Positions 52,422 to 61,167 of a stretch of DNA of 64,000 nucleotides are shown here, in pieces (positions within the stretch are counted from its first letter, which is position 1; each line of letters begins with the position of its first letter). Origin of the DNA: Candidatus Zhuqueibacterota bacterium (GTDB taxonomy: Bacteria > Zhuqueibacterota > Zhuqueibacteria > Oceanimicrobiales > Oceanimicrobiaceae); the NCBI GenBank assembly GCA_029262005.1, contig JAJDAG010000149.1, positions 1 through 64,000 on the forward strand, written 5' to 3'. A program made the translations under genes and the position numbers. The notes under the pieces are model-generated. The model worked only from the letters and a program-made list of their open reading frames with translations. It searched no databases and was not told the DNA's origin.

Positions 52422-53834
52422 ATGTCTAAGAGGCTTTTCAAAGCACCGGGGCTGCAACTTGGCCCAATTATGTTTTTGCTGTTTATTTTATTCGCGTTCA
52501 GTGCGCCCAACGATGCTGCGGCATTGCCGGCTTACGCTCGCAAATATAATCTCCGGTGTAACGTCTGTCATACCAGGGAGCCGCGTTTAAACCCGTTCGG
52601 GGAAAAGTTTATGGAAAATGGCTATCAGCTTCCGGGGACGGAAGATGGCGGTTTGACCGGTAAGATTAATCTAGGCCCGGTTTCACTGGATCCGACGCGT
52701 TATATTATGGCTGTGCGTATGCGCGCCCAGGCATTAGAGTGGTTCAAATTTACTGACAAAGGAAGCGGAGAAGAGTTTGAGAACCAGCTTAATATTGCAG
52801 CTCCGGATATTCTTAATATTTTATTTGCCGGTACTCTTAAGAAAAATATCAGTTATTTCTTTGAGTTAGAAGGCAATGTAAGGCATGAAGAATTTGGCCT
52901 TGAACGAGGGTTCTTTATATTAAATAACCTTGGTGGTTACAATATCGCCGGCCTCCGGGTCGGAAAGTTTGATCCGTCACCGTATTTTTCTTATCCGACT
53001 CATCGTCAGTTCTTGCTGCCAATTCAGCCTAAAGTTGAAGAGGGTGAGGCATTACCTGGCGCCCTGAAAAGAGCCCCCCTAGTTCCAAATGCATTTGCTG
53101 TGAAATTTTTTGGACTGTTTGATGGTGAAGGCAATGGTTTGCTTCCGCTTTTGCCTTTTTTCTTCAACAGCCCTGCTGAATTGGGTATTGATCTACATGG
53201 CAGACCGTTTGGGCCTGCGTTTCTCTATCAAGTTGGTATGTTGCAAGGCGGTGGTGCCGATGTCGAAGATTTCAACCAGGAAAAAGATTTTTATTTTATG
53301 GGTCGAGTTGACCTGGGGAGCTCAAATTTTCTTTCCGGCAGCGTATCGGCTTTTTATTACATGGCAAACAGCAGCGTTCGGGTGCCGGGGATGGTCATGA
53401 ACCCGGACACAGGTATGATGCAAATGGGCCCGGGCGAGTTTGGTGATGTTACGCGTTGGGGGATTGGCGCGAATGTACGCTGGAAAATGTTGGATTTGTA
53501 CGGCGCTTACATCGCTGACAAGGTAGAAAGTACTGACAAAATTCCAATGATGATGCGGCCGAATTTTGACGAAGATGCCTGGGGTTTAACGGTGGAATTA
53601 GATATTCTTGCCCGCGAATGGCTGATGCTTTCTACCCGCTTTGATCACATGAATGCAGGTGGAATGAAGGCGGTAAAAGCCAACAATACCGTGCTTGGCC
53701 TACAGGCAAAATTTTATCCGGTTGACAACTTTGGGTTTATTATTCGCAATGACATTAACCTTGAAGATGATGGCGTGCACCCGTTACAGCGCACACGAAA
53801 TTCGTTTATGGTTGGTGCTGAGTTTGCACTATAA
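52422..53834 (+). CDS. Outer-membrane porin-like protein with a single N-terminal haem-binding CxxCH motif
   Basis: A signal peptide (IMFLLFILFAFSAPNDAAA) is followed at once by ARKYNLRCNVCHTREPRLNP, one c-type haem motif, and then GEKFMENGYQLPG. The remaining about 400 residues are a series of amphipathic strands with aromatic girdles ending EFAL, like a porin (about 16-18 strands). Monohaem c-type porin-like proteins of this kind are known beside cytochromes in metal-reducing and denitrifying bacteria. The haem would sit at the periplasmic mouth. I use the ATG at 52422 because it has the ribosome site and begins the signal peptide. A dihaem cytochrome follows 23 bases later. Confidence 0.8.
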   Translation: MSKRLFKAPGLQLGPIMFLLFILFAFSAPNDAAALPAYARKYNLRCNVCHTREPRLNPFGEKFMENGYQLPGTEDGGLTGKINLGPVSLDPTRYIMAVRMRAQALEWFKFTDKGSGEEFENQLNIAAPDILNILFAGTLKKNISYFFELEGNVRHEEFGLERGFFILNNLGGYNIAGLRVGKFDPSPYFSYPTHRQFLLPIQPKVEEGEALPGALKRAPLVPNAFAVKFFGLFDGEGNGLLPLLPFFFNSPAELGIDLHGRPFGPAFLYQVGMLQGGGADVEDFNQEKDFYFMGRVDLGSSNFLSGSVSAFYYMANSSVRVPGMVMNPDTGMMQMGPGEFGDVTRWGIGANVRWKMLDLYGAYIADKVESTDKIPMMMRPNFDEDAWGLTVELDILAREWLMLSTRFDHMNAGGMKAVKANNTVLGLQAKFYPVDNFGFIIRNDINLEDDGVHPLQRTRNSFMVGAEFAL

Positions 53835-53857
53835 CCGCACTTGGAGGAAAGTAAATT

Positions 53858-54631
53858 ATGCTTAAATTTATCAGTTCTTTTGTTGTTTGCCTGACGGCTG
53901 TTGTTTTTTGCACCAATCTTGGTTTAGCAGAAAAGCCGCAAAGCACTGAAGATGCACTTGCTGCCGGAAAAAGTATTTACGACAAAGTGTGTTACATTTG
54001 TCATGGTTCAGAGGGTAAAGGAGACGGTCCGTCTGCGTTTTTTATGGCTGCCTACCTCGCACCCCGACCAAGGGATTTTACCGTTGGAACGTACAAGTTT
54101 CGTACAACTCCAACTGGGGAAATGCCTTCTGACGAGGATTTGTTTCGCACAGTAACAAACGGCGTGCCCGGGTTTATGCCGAGTTTTCAAGGTCTGTCGG
54201 AATCTGAAAGGTGGGAGGTTATTTTCTACATAAAAAGTATGTCTTCGGCATTTGCAGAAACGCCGGCGGTGGACCCTATTGTTATCGACAATCGCCCGGC
54301 ACCGACTGCTTCGAGCATTCAACGCGGCAGGGAAGTCTATAAAGAGTTAAAGTGTTGGGACTGCCATGGCCACAACGGTTTGGGTGATGGCCCATCTACC
54401 AACAACATGTTTGATGATTTGAAAATGAAAATGTTTGCTCAGGATCTGACCAAGCCGTTTACTTTTCGCGGTGGCGATACACCTGAGGACATTTATCGCA
54501 CTTTCATGACCGGTCTTAATGGCACACCCATGCCATCTTACGCAAAATCTCTTGAGGGCCGTGAGAAAGATGCCTGGCACATGGTGAATTATATTTTGTC
54601 GCTCGCCAGACCAAAGCGTCCTACTCCGTAA
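53858..54631 (+). CDS. Dihaem cytochrome c
   Basis: A signal peptide (SSFVVCLTAVVFCTNLGLA) precedes two class I cytochrome c domains. The first has CYICH near residue 46 and the distal Met in GVPGFMPSF near 107. The second has CWDCH near 165 and GTPMPSYAKSL near 225. Both have the SEGKGDGPSA/NGLGDGPST loop after the haem motif. The protein is soluble periplasmic and would take electrons to or from the monohaem porin encoded just before it. The long terminator at 54639-54722 closes the two-gene unit. Confidence 0.92.
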   Translation: MLKFISSFVVCLTAVVFCTNLGLAEKPQSTEDALAAGKSIYDKVCYICHGSEGKGDGPSAFFMAAYLAPRPRDFTVGTYKFRTTPTGEMPSDEDLFRTVTNGVPGFMPSFQGLSESERWEVIFYIKSMSSAFAETPAVDPIVIDNRPAPTASSIQRGREVYKELKCWDCHGHNGLGDGPSTNNMFDDLKMKMFAQDLTKPFTFRGGDTPEDIYRTFMTGLNGTPMPSYAKSLEGREKDAWHMVNYILSLARPKRPTP

Positions 54632-54638
54632 AACAAGA

Positions 54639-54722
54639 ATTGGCAGCGAATTGTGGATTGATGGAATGCCGGGCAAGAACTGCCTGCCGGACCATCAATC
54701 CATCAATTCTGCCAAATTTTCT
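54639..54722 (+). terminator. Long hairpin terminator of the porin-cytochrome unit
   Basis: GGCAG-GAATTG-TGGATTGATGG on the left pairs with CCATCAATCCA-TCAATTC-CTGCC on the right, an imperfect stem of about 22 pairs with a GC-rich top (CCGG). AAATTTTCTT follows. Confidence 0.65.
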
Positions 54723-54833
54723 TATGTGCCGCAAAAGCAGCTTTTTGTAAAATTTCATTTCGTTTAATTCGACATATCTTCCGCGTATATTTGAGAGACT
54801 CACTCAGGGATTTTTCGGCATGACAGTCCATGC

Positions 54834-54862
54834 TTGATTTTTTCATTTTCATTTCTTAAAAT
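54834..54862 (+). promoter_or_regulatory. Promoter of the hyp operon
   Basis: TTGATT (54834-54839), 17 bases and TAAAAT (54857-54862) lie about 95 bases before the hypA ATG. Predicted start near 54869. No sigma-54-type GG-N10-GC box was seen here. Confidence 0.55.
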
Positions 54863-54955
54863 GTACCATCAGTCATTTCAGAGCAGACACCAAGTTTAGT
54901 CACCGGTGTGAGCTGCCACAGAGGCTTATCGTATTTCCCGGGAGCGGGAGTGTTT

Positions 54956-55318
54956 ATGCATGAACTCGCCATCGCCAATTCTATATTTCAAACAGTTCTC
55001 AATGAAGTGGCCCTGAAAAAATTGCCACCGGTCACTTTAATCGCACTGCGCATCGGCGCTTTAAGTGACGTTGTTCCAGAGGCGCTTGAGTTCAATTTTT
55101 CGATTATCTGTCGGGACTCTCCACTTGAGCGGGCAAAACTTGAGATCGAACGAGTGCCCCTAAATGGAAAGTGCCAGGCCTGCGAACATGAATTTGCTGT
55201 AGAAAAATATGTCTTCGTCTGTCCAACTTGCAAGTCAGGACAAATAACCGTGACACAAGGTGAAGAGCTTGACATCGCGTACATTGAAGTTGAGGATAAT
55301 GTTGAGAATGAAACCTGA
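54956..55318 (+). CDS. hypA: Hydrogenase nickel-insertion protein HypA
   Basis: HypA delivers nickel to the large subunit of [NiFe] hydrogenase together with HypB. The nickel-binding N-terminus MHE is present, as are the zinc-ribbon cysteines in CQACEHEF and CPTCKSG, near 74 and 93. The length (120) is normal. An open frame extends 16 codons upstream, but MHELAIANSI must be the start because the second residue His binds Ni, and GGGAG lies 5 bases upstream. It is the first gene of hypABFCD. Confidence 0.94.
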   Translation: MHELAIANSIFQTVLNEVALKKLPPVTLIALRIGALSDVVPEALEFNFSIICRDSPLERAKLEIERVPLNGKCQACEHEFAVEKYVFVCPTCKSGQITVTQGEELDIAYIEVEDNVENET

Positions 55319-55363
55319 GTTTGATGTTTTCTGGTGAAACCCAAAAGTGAAAGGGAGCAATTT

Positions 55364-56038
55364 ATGTCGCAAAAGGTTAATTTGGAGAAAAAAGTACTTT
55401 CGGAAAATGATCTTCTGGCAGCCTCAATTCGCCAGGAGTTGGAAGCAAAAGGAATCGCATCTCTCAACATGGTCAGTTCTCCAGGCTCTGGAAAAACCAG
55501 TTTGCTTGAGAAGACCCTTGCCGAGCTAAACAATGAGTTGCGCATCGGGCTTATTGCCGGAGATGTGCAAACTGAAAATGACGCAAACAGGCTCATCCGT
55601 GCGGGCGGAAAAATTGTACGGCCGCTGGTAACCGGCGGTGCCTGCCATCTCGATGCGAGAATGATCTCCCGTGTTCTTCCTGAAATGAATCTCGATAACC
55701 TCGATCTGCTCATCGTGGAGAATGTGGGAAATCTTGTTTGCCCATCTTCTTTTGATCTGGGCGAGGATATGAAAGTGGTCCTTATCAGTACAACTGAAGG
55801 CGATGATAAACCACTGAAATACCCCGCCATGTTCAGGCGTTCATCCATTATGGTTATTAACAAAATTGACCTGCTTGGCACTTCTGAGTTTACAGTGAAG
55901 CGTGTCAAAGAAAATGCCCTGCAGATAAATGCCAACCTTAAAGTCTTTGAAGTTTCTTGCCGCACCGGCATTGGGCTTGATGCGTGGTGTGACTGGGTGA
56001 AGCAACTGGTGGCTGAAAAGCAGGGAGTGAGCGCGTAA
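55364..56038 (+). CDS. hypB: Hydrogenase nickel-insertion GTPase HypB
   Basis: HypB is a SIMIBI-class GTPase that powers nickel insertion. It has the Walker A loop SSPGSGKTSLLEKT near 37, GDVQTENDANRL, GGACHLDARM with Cys and His of the G-domain metal site, NVGNLVCPSSFDLGE with another metal-site Cys, and NKIDLL. It lacks the His-rich N-terminal nickel-storage stretch and CxxCGC motif of some HypB proteins, so storage must come from elsewhere. I use the ATG at 55364 (GGGAG site). It follows hypA by 45 bases. Confidence 0.94.
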   Translation: MSQKVNLEKKVLSENDLLAASIRQELEAKGIASLNMVSSPGSGKTSLLEKTLAELNNELRIGLIAGDVQTENDANRLIRAGGKIVRPLVTGGACHLDARMISRVLPEMNLDNLDLLIVENVGNLVCPSSFDLGEDMKVVLISTTEGDDKPLKYPAMFRRSSIMVINKIDLLGTSEFTVKRVKENALQINANLKVFEVSCRTGIGLDAWCDWVKQLVAEKQGVSA

Positions 56039-56054
56039 ACTCCTCTCGGCAAAC

Positions 56055-58331
56055 ATGAAGACACTTCGCCACAAAATTCAAATTCAGGGCATTGTACAGG
56101 GCGTTGGATTTCGACCCTTTGTCTACAGGTTGGCGCGGGAGTGTCATCTCGGTGGCTTTGTCAACAATAATAGTAACGGCGTGCTGATCGAGGTTGAAGG
56201 CGTCGAAGACAGGTTGTTGACTTTCCGCAGCCGCTTGCACCGGGAAGCCCCGCCTCTTTCAAAAATAATTGACTGCACAATTGAGGTGATTCAACCTGAA
56301 CGCCAAAATGAATTCAGGATTGAGCAGAGTCATAAGACAGCCAGATCAGCGGTCATGATTGCACCCGACATCAGTGTTTGTGACGATTGTTTGCGCGAAC
56401 TGTTCTCGCCTGAAGATCGGCGACACCGCTATCCTTTTATCAACTGCACAAACTGCGGCCCCAGATACACAATTGTTGAAGGCATTCCTTACGATCGGCC
56501 TCTCACCTCCATGAAAATTTTTTCACTGTGCGCTGCCTGTTCAGAAGAATATCATGATCCTGGTAACCGGCGTTTTCATGCACAGCCGAATGCTTGTCCT
56601 GATTGTGGGCCGAAATTGCGCTTACTCGATAATTCTGGAAATGTCGTCACCACGGATGACCCCATCGAGGCAGCGGTTTCTTTGTTGAAATCAGGCAAGA
56701 TAGGCGCCCTGCGCGGCATCGGAGGGTTTCATCTGGCTGTTGATGCTCACAATTCTTTGGCTGTTCGGGAGTTGCGGCAGCGCAAAGGCCGTGCGGAAAA
56801 ACCGTTTGCACTCATGGCGCTTGATTTGGCTGCCGTCGAGAACTACTGCACTGTCTCAAAAACTGAGGCGGAGGTGCTGTCCGGGCCAACGCGGCCAATT
56901 GTGCTGCTGCGCTCAAAAAACACTCCCACGCTGGCGCCAGAGGTCGTGCCGCGCAACCGTTACCTTGGGTTCATGTTGCCGTACACACCGTTTCACTATC
57001 TTCTCCTGAAGGATAATTTTGCAGCATTGGTTATGACCAGCGGCAATTATTCTGAAGAGCCTATTGTTATCGGCAATGAAGAGGCGCTTGCACGGCTAAA
57101 GTCTCTGGCAGATTTTTTCCTGTTGCACGACCGGGAAATTCTGCAGCGTTGTGATGATTCAGTCGTGAGAGTAGCCGGCTCTCAACTACAGTTCACCCGG
57201 CGCTCTCGGGGATATGTGCCGACCCCGGTACTTCTGGCCTCGGCAACGAACAAGCCGATTCTTGCTTGTGGTGGTGAGTTGAAAAACAGCATTGCTATTT
57301 CCCGTGATAATGCCGTTTTCATGAGCCAACACATCGGCGATCTCGACAACCCGGCAACCCTGGATTTTTTTCAAAACAGCATCGAACATTTGCAGAATAT
57401 TCTTGAAATAAAACCGGACTTTATTGCGCACGACCTGCATCCGGAATATCTTTCAACCAAGTGGGCAATAGAGCAGAACGAATTGCCAACGGTCGCCGTT
57501 CAGCATCACCATGCACATCTCGCCGCCGTCATGGCAGAAAATCAAATTGATGCAACAACCATTGGCCTTATTCTTGATGGCACTGGTTACGGCATTGATG
57601 GCACAATTTGGGGCGGAGAAGTGCTCATTGGCGATTTTCGATCTTTCGAGCGATTTGCCTGGTTGCAGCCACTGCCTTTGCCGGGTGGCAGTGCTGCCAT
57701 TCAGCAGCCGTGGCGCATGGCTGTAAGCGCTTTGTATCACGCCTACGGGGAAGAAATAGTTGAATTGAATTTGCCGTTTATGGCCGGTCTGAAACAGGAC
57801 AGGCTTAACATGATTCTACAAATGATCGACAAGCAGGTTAACTCGCCTCTGACATCAAGTTGTGGCAGACTGTTCGATGCCATTTCAGCTTTGCTTGCAA
57901 TTCGCACAGAAATAAACTACGAAGCTCAGGCTGCCATTGAGCTGGAAATGGCCATTGATGAATCGGTGCGGGAAAGCTACTTTAACCTGGTTTCCGCGGG
58001 CAAGCTGCATGGCGCGCTGGCAGTGAAATCGCTTATCCGCTGCGTTGTGGATGATTTGCAAAACAACGTGCCGGTCGGCACCATTTCAGCCCGTTTTCAC
58101 CGTACTTTGGCTGAGGTGTTTGTGCAGGCGGCTGTGGCAGCGCGCAGCAAATGTGGTGTCAACCGCGTCGGGCTTAGCGGCGGTGTTTTTCAGAATCAGT
58201 ATTTCTTTTTACATATCAAGAAACTGCTGGCTGAGGAAGGATTTGAGCTGCTGACCCACAAACAAGTCCCTGCAAACGACGGCGGGCTTGCCTTGGGTCA
58301 GATAGTGGTTGCAAATGCGTCTATTCAATAG
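56055..58331 (+). CDS. hypF: Carbamoyltransferase HypF
   Basis: HypF makes the thiocyanate-type precursor of the CN ligands from carbamoyl phosphate and passes it to HypE. The domains follow in order: acylphosphatase (IQGIVQGVGFRPFVYRLA, residues 8-90), two zinc fingers with CDDCLRELF and CAACSEEY/CPDCG (about 105-190), a YrdC-like part (GKIGALRGIGGFHLAVDAHN, 205-380), and a Kae1-like kinase/HSP70 fold with HHHAHLAAVMAE near 475 and GVFQNQYFFLHI near 700. The length (758) is normal. It overlaps nothing and lies 16 bases after hypB. Confidence 0.96.
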   Translation: MKTLRHKIQIQGIVQGVGFRPFVYRLARECHLGGFVNNNSNGVLIEVEGVEDRLLTFRSRLHREAPPLSKIIDCTIEVIQPERQNEFRIEQSHKTARSAVMIAPDISVCDDCLRELFSPEDRRHRYPFINCTNCGPRYTIVEGIPYDRPLTSMKIFSLCAACSEEYHDPGNRRFHAQPNACPDCGPKLRLLDNSGNVVTTDDPIEAAVSLLKSGKIGALRGIGGFHLAVDAHNSLAVRELRQRKGRAEKPFALMALDLAAVENYCTVSKTEAEVLSGPTRPIVLLRSKNTPTLAPEVVPRNRYLGFMLPYTPFHYLLLKDNFAALVMTSGNYSEEPIVIGNEEALARLKSLADFFLLHDREILQRCDDSVVRVAGSQLQFTRRSRGYVPTPVLLASATNKPILACGGELKNSIAISRDNAVFMSQHIGDLDNPATLDFFQNSIEHLQNILEIKPDFIAHDLHPEYLSTKWAIEQNELPTVAVQHHHAHLAAVMAENQIDATTIGLILDGTGYGIDGTIWGGEVLIGDFRSFERFAWLQPLPLPGGSAAIQQPWRMAVSALYHAYGEEIVELNLPFMAGLKQDRLNMILQMIDKQVNSPLTSSCGRLFDAISALLAIRTEINYEAQAAIELEMAIDESVRESYFNLVSAGKLHGALAVKSLIRCVVDDLQNNVPVGTISARFHRTLAEVFVQAAVAARSKCGVNRVGLSGGVFQNQYFFLHIKKLLAEEGFELLTHKQVPANDGGLALGQIVVANASIQ

Positions 58332-58346
58332 TAAAGGAGGCAGAAT

Positions 58347-58655
58347 ATGTGTCTGGCAATCCCGGGAAAAGTTCTCGAAGTTTATGAAGAAAATGGTTTG
58401 AAAATGGGACGCATTGATTACGCGGGTACTGTGAACGTAGCCTGCCTGAGCTACGTACCGGATGTGGAAATCGGCCAATATGCCATTGTCCATGCCGGTT
58501 TTGCCATCAGTGTAATCGATGAAGAAGAGGCTCAGAAAACCTACGAAGTGTGGGACGCGTTGGTGGAAGCAGCGGCAGAGGAGGGCACGGATATTTTCGG
58601 CATGCCTTTAGAAAACAGCGAACCTGACAAGGAAACCGGTGGAGGCAAATCATGA
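58347..58655 (+). CDS. hypC: Hydrogenase assembly chaperone HypC/HupF
   Basis: HypC carries the Fe(CN)2CO unit with HypD and binds the large-subunit precursor. It begins MCLAIPGKV with the essential Cys2, followed by [20 protein letters not shown] then [13 protein letters not shown]. It is a little longer than most (102 against 75-90), owing to an acidic C-terminal extension ([18 protein letters not shown]). GGAGG lies 8 bases upstream. Its end overlaps the hypD start by 4 bases. Confidence 0.95.
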   Translation: MCLAIPGKVLEVYEENGLKMGRIDYAGTVNVACLSYVPDVEIGQYAIVHAGFAISVIDEEEAQKTYEVWDALVEAAAEEGTDIFGMPLENSEPDKETGGGKS

Positions 58656-59746
58656 AATATTTGGATGAATATCGCAATCCCGGAATTGCCCGCCGCATCC
58701 TTGCTGAAATAAAGTCTGTGACCAGGAATCCCTGGGTTATTATGGAAATCTGTGGTGGGCAAACACATTCAATCATTAAGAATGGTATTGACCAGCTACT
58801 GCCAAAAGAAATAGAGCTTGTTCACGGGCCCGGTTGTCCTGTTTGCGTGACGCCGCTTGAGCAAATCGACAAGGCGCTTGTGATCGCCGCTCAACCGGAT
58901 GTTATTTTTGCATCTTTTGGTGATATGCTGCGGGTGCCCGGCTCAGAAAAAGATCTTTTTATGGTTAAGTCGGAAGGCGGCGATGTGAGGATTGTCTATT
59001 CGCCGCTTGATGCCGTGAAAATCGCACGCGAAAATCCGGAAAAGAAGGTGGTTTTCTTTGCTGTCGGTTTTGAAACCACGGCGCCCAATAATGCCATGGC
59101 TGTTTGGCAGGCACACCGGGAAGGGCTGAAAAATTTCTCTATTCTCGTGTCGCATGTGCTTGTGCCGCCCGCTATGCGAGCGCTTCTTTCTTCATCGCAA
59201 AATAGAGTGCAAGGTTATCTTGCTGCCGGGCATGTTTGTACCATCATGGGGTGCGAGGAGTACGAACCCATTGCGCATGAGTTCAAAGTGCCCATCGTGG
59301 TGACAGGTTTTGAGCCGGTTGATATTCTAGAAGGCGTTTTGATGGTGGTAAAACAGTTGGAAGCTGGTACTGTGGCAGTGGAGAATCAATACGCACGGGT
59401 TGTGCGCAGGGAGGGCAACCGTCCTGCCCAGGAGTTGATTAAAAAGGTTATGCAGGTCTCAGATCGAAAGTGGCGGGGCATTGGCGAAATTCCCGCGAGT
59501 GGCCTGAGTTTGCGGCCGGAATTTTCCGACCACGATGCTGAAGTTGTTTTCCAGGTTGGGGATATTCAGGTTGAGGAACCGGAGGAATGTATCAGCGGCC
59601 TGGTACTCCAGGGGTTGAAGAAGCCGTTTGAATGCGCGGCTTTTGGCAAACAGTGTAATCCACAAACACCGCTCGGCGCAACCATGGTTTCAACCGAAGG
59701 TGCTTGTTCGGCGTATTACGCTTACAGTCGGCATCAGTTGGCTTAA
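58652..59746 (+). CDS. hypD: Hydrogenase formation protein HypD
   Basis: HypD is the Fe-S scaffold on which Fe(CN)2CO is built. [14 protein letters not shown] (redox-active Cys), [11 protein letters not shown] near 67, [18 protein letters not shown] and the Fe-S region [20 protein letters not shown] then TEGACSAYY near 335-355 are all visible. The length (364) is normal. Start overlaps hypC by 4 bases (ATGA). A repeat-rich gap of 320 bases separates it from hypE, so hypE may be transcribed apart. Confidence 0.96.
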   Translation: MKYLDEYRNPGIARRILAEIKSVTRNPWVIMEICGGQTHSIIKNGIDQLLPKEIELVHGPGCPVCVTPLEQIDKALVIAAQPDVIFASFGDMLRVPGSEKDLFMVKSEGGDVRIVYSPLDAVKIARENPEKKVVFFAVGFETTAPNNAMAVWQAHREGLKNFSILVSHVLVPPAMRALLSSSQNRVQGYLAAGHVCTIMGCEEYEPIAHEFKVPIVVTGFEPVDILEGVLMVVKQLEAGTVAVENQYARVVRREGNRPAQELIKKVMQVSDRKWRGIGEIPASGLSLRPEFSDHDAEVVFQVGDIQVEEPEECISGLVLQGLKKPFECAAFGKQCNPQTPLGATMVSTEGACSAYYAYSRHQLA

Positions 59747-59756
59747 CCTGAAAAAT

Positions 59757-59912
59757 ATATTTTTAACGCAGAAGCCGCAAAGGACTCGGAGAAAGACGAG
59801 ATATCTATTGTAAGACTTTCACATAAACACTGAATTCTTACAAATTAGCTGTTTAGATTTTTCTCTGCGGGATTCAGTATTCTCGGCGAGCTCTGTGTTC
59901 AATTTTTTAATG
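59757..59912. repeat. Palindromic dispersed repeat, copy D, between hypD and hypE
   Basis: The left arm has AACGCAGAAGCCGCAAAGGA, then CTCGGAGAAA. The right arm, on the other strand, reads AACACAGAGCTCGCCGAGAA, then CCCGCAGAGAAAA, an inverted and diverged form. The centre has TATCTATTGT and TGTTTAGATTTTTC, shared with 3290-3425. It lies inside what would normally be one hyp operon. Confidence 0.65.
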
Positions 59913-59934
59913 CGTAATTCAGGTTAGCAAAAAT

Positions 59935-60035
59935 CTGTGTTTCATCTGTGGCAATCCGTGGGGAATATTTATTCTGGCGTATGATTGATGGCAATTGTAG
60001 CCACGCAGATCAACATAGAACCAAAAGATTTGTTT
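59935..60035. repeat. ATCTGTG...AATCCGTGG repeat, copy 2
   Basis: ATCTGTGTTTCATCTGTGGC with AATCCGTGG and, further on, CCACGCAGATC and ACATAGAACCAAAAGAT matches the arrangement at 5375-5450. The ATCTGTGG...CCACGCAGAT ends are inverted to each other, so this too is a palindromic element. Confidence 0.55.
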
Positions 60036-60069
60036 CAAGCGAAACTTCACTAATTTAAGCAGGAAGCAA

Positions 60070-61134
60070 ATGAAAGAGAATGTAACTCGGGGATTTGTCG
60101 GCCAATGCCCTTTGCCGATAAATTCTCACGACACGGTTCAGCTCAGTCACGGCAGTGGCGGTAAAATGATGAACGATTTGATCAGTAAGCTCTTTCTATG
60201 GGCCTTTGATAATGAGCATCTGAACAAACTGGATGATCAAGCTGTGCTCAATGTCAACGGTCAGCGTTTTGCTTTTAGCACCGACTCATTTGTTGTGGAC
60301 CCTATCTTTTTTCCAGGTGGCGACATCGGTGATCTGGCAGTAAACGGCACGGTGAATGATGTTTGTATGAGCGGTGCGCGGCCTTTGTTTCTCAGTGCAG
60401 GATTTATTATTGAGGAAGGCTTTGCCCTTGCAGAATTGCAGCGGATTGTTGAGTCGATGAAAGCGGCTGCCGACCGCGCCGGCGTTATGATCGTGACCGG
60501 AGACACGAAAGTGGTTAACAGGGGCAAAGGCGACAAGATTTTCATTAATACGGCCGGGATCGGCCTTATAGAGCACGATTATGTTGTTAGCTCAAAGAGT
60601 CTTGTTTCGGGCGATATGATTTTACTCAGCGGCAGCCTTGCTGATCACGGAATGGCCATTCTTTCGAAACGCGAGGGTCTTGCTTTTGATGCGCCAATCG
60701 AAAGCGACACAGCGGCCCTGAACGGTTTGGTGGATGAAATACTCAAAGCGGGTGGCGAGGCTGTTCATGCACTGCGCGATCCTACTCGCGGCGGCCTCGC
60801 AGCTACTTTGAACGAATTTGCCGCAGCCTCATCCGTTGGCATTCGCATAAAACAAGACCGGCTGCCAATCAACGCGCCGGTTGCCGGCGCCTGCGAAATA
60901 CTTGGATTGGATCCGCTTTACGTGGCCAATGAGGGCAAGTTGGTCGCAGTGGTTGCCCGCGACAAATCTGAGGAAGTTTTGGCTGCCATGCGGGCGCATC
61001 CACTGGGTGCCGAGGCTGTTATTATTGGCGATGTTGTTTCAGAGAGACCGGGCCTGGTGACCATGCAAACCGGTATCGGTGGCTGGCGTATTGTTGATAT
61101 GCTGGTTGGCGAGCAGTTGCCACGAATTTGCTGA
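60070..61134 (+). CDS. hypE: Hydrogenase expression/formation protein HypE
   Basis: HypE dehydrates the thiocarboxamide on its own C-terminal Cys to a cyanide ligand. LSHGSGGKMMNDLISKLF, FSTDSFVVDPIFFPGGDIGD and LAVNGTVNDVCMSGARPLFL form the PurM-like ATP site. DPTRGGLAATLNEFA lies near 237. The chain ends PRIC, the canonical substrate-bearing Cys. The length (354) is normal. It is separated from hypD by repeats, unlike most hyp operons. A putative nickel permease follows. Confidence 0.96.
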   Translation: MKENVTRGFVGQCPLPINSHDTVQLSHGSGGKMMNDLISKLFLWAFDNEHLNKLDDQAVLNVNGQRFAFSTDSFVVDPIFFPGGDIGDLAVNGTVNDVCMSGARPLFLSAGFIIEEGFALAELQRIVESMKAAADRAGVMIVTGDTKVVNRGKGDKIFINTAGIGLIEHDYVVSSKSLVSGDMILLSGSLADHGMAILSKREGLAFDAPIESDTAALNGLVDEILKAGGEAVHALRDPTRGGLAATLNEFAAASSVGIRIKQDRLPINAPVAGACEILGLDPLYVANEGKLVAVVARDKSEEVLAAMRAHPLGAEAVIIGDVVSERPGLVTMQTGIGGWRIVDMLVGEQLPRIC

Positions 61135-61167
61135 GATGAATTTATTTTACTCAAATTGGAGATAGCG

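Noticed and set aside
54632-55000. Sigma-54 promoter for the hyp operon
   Set aside because: I looked for GG-N10-GC with flanking TGG/TTGC and found none; a sigma-70-like TTGATT-17-TAAAAT promoter is present instead.
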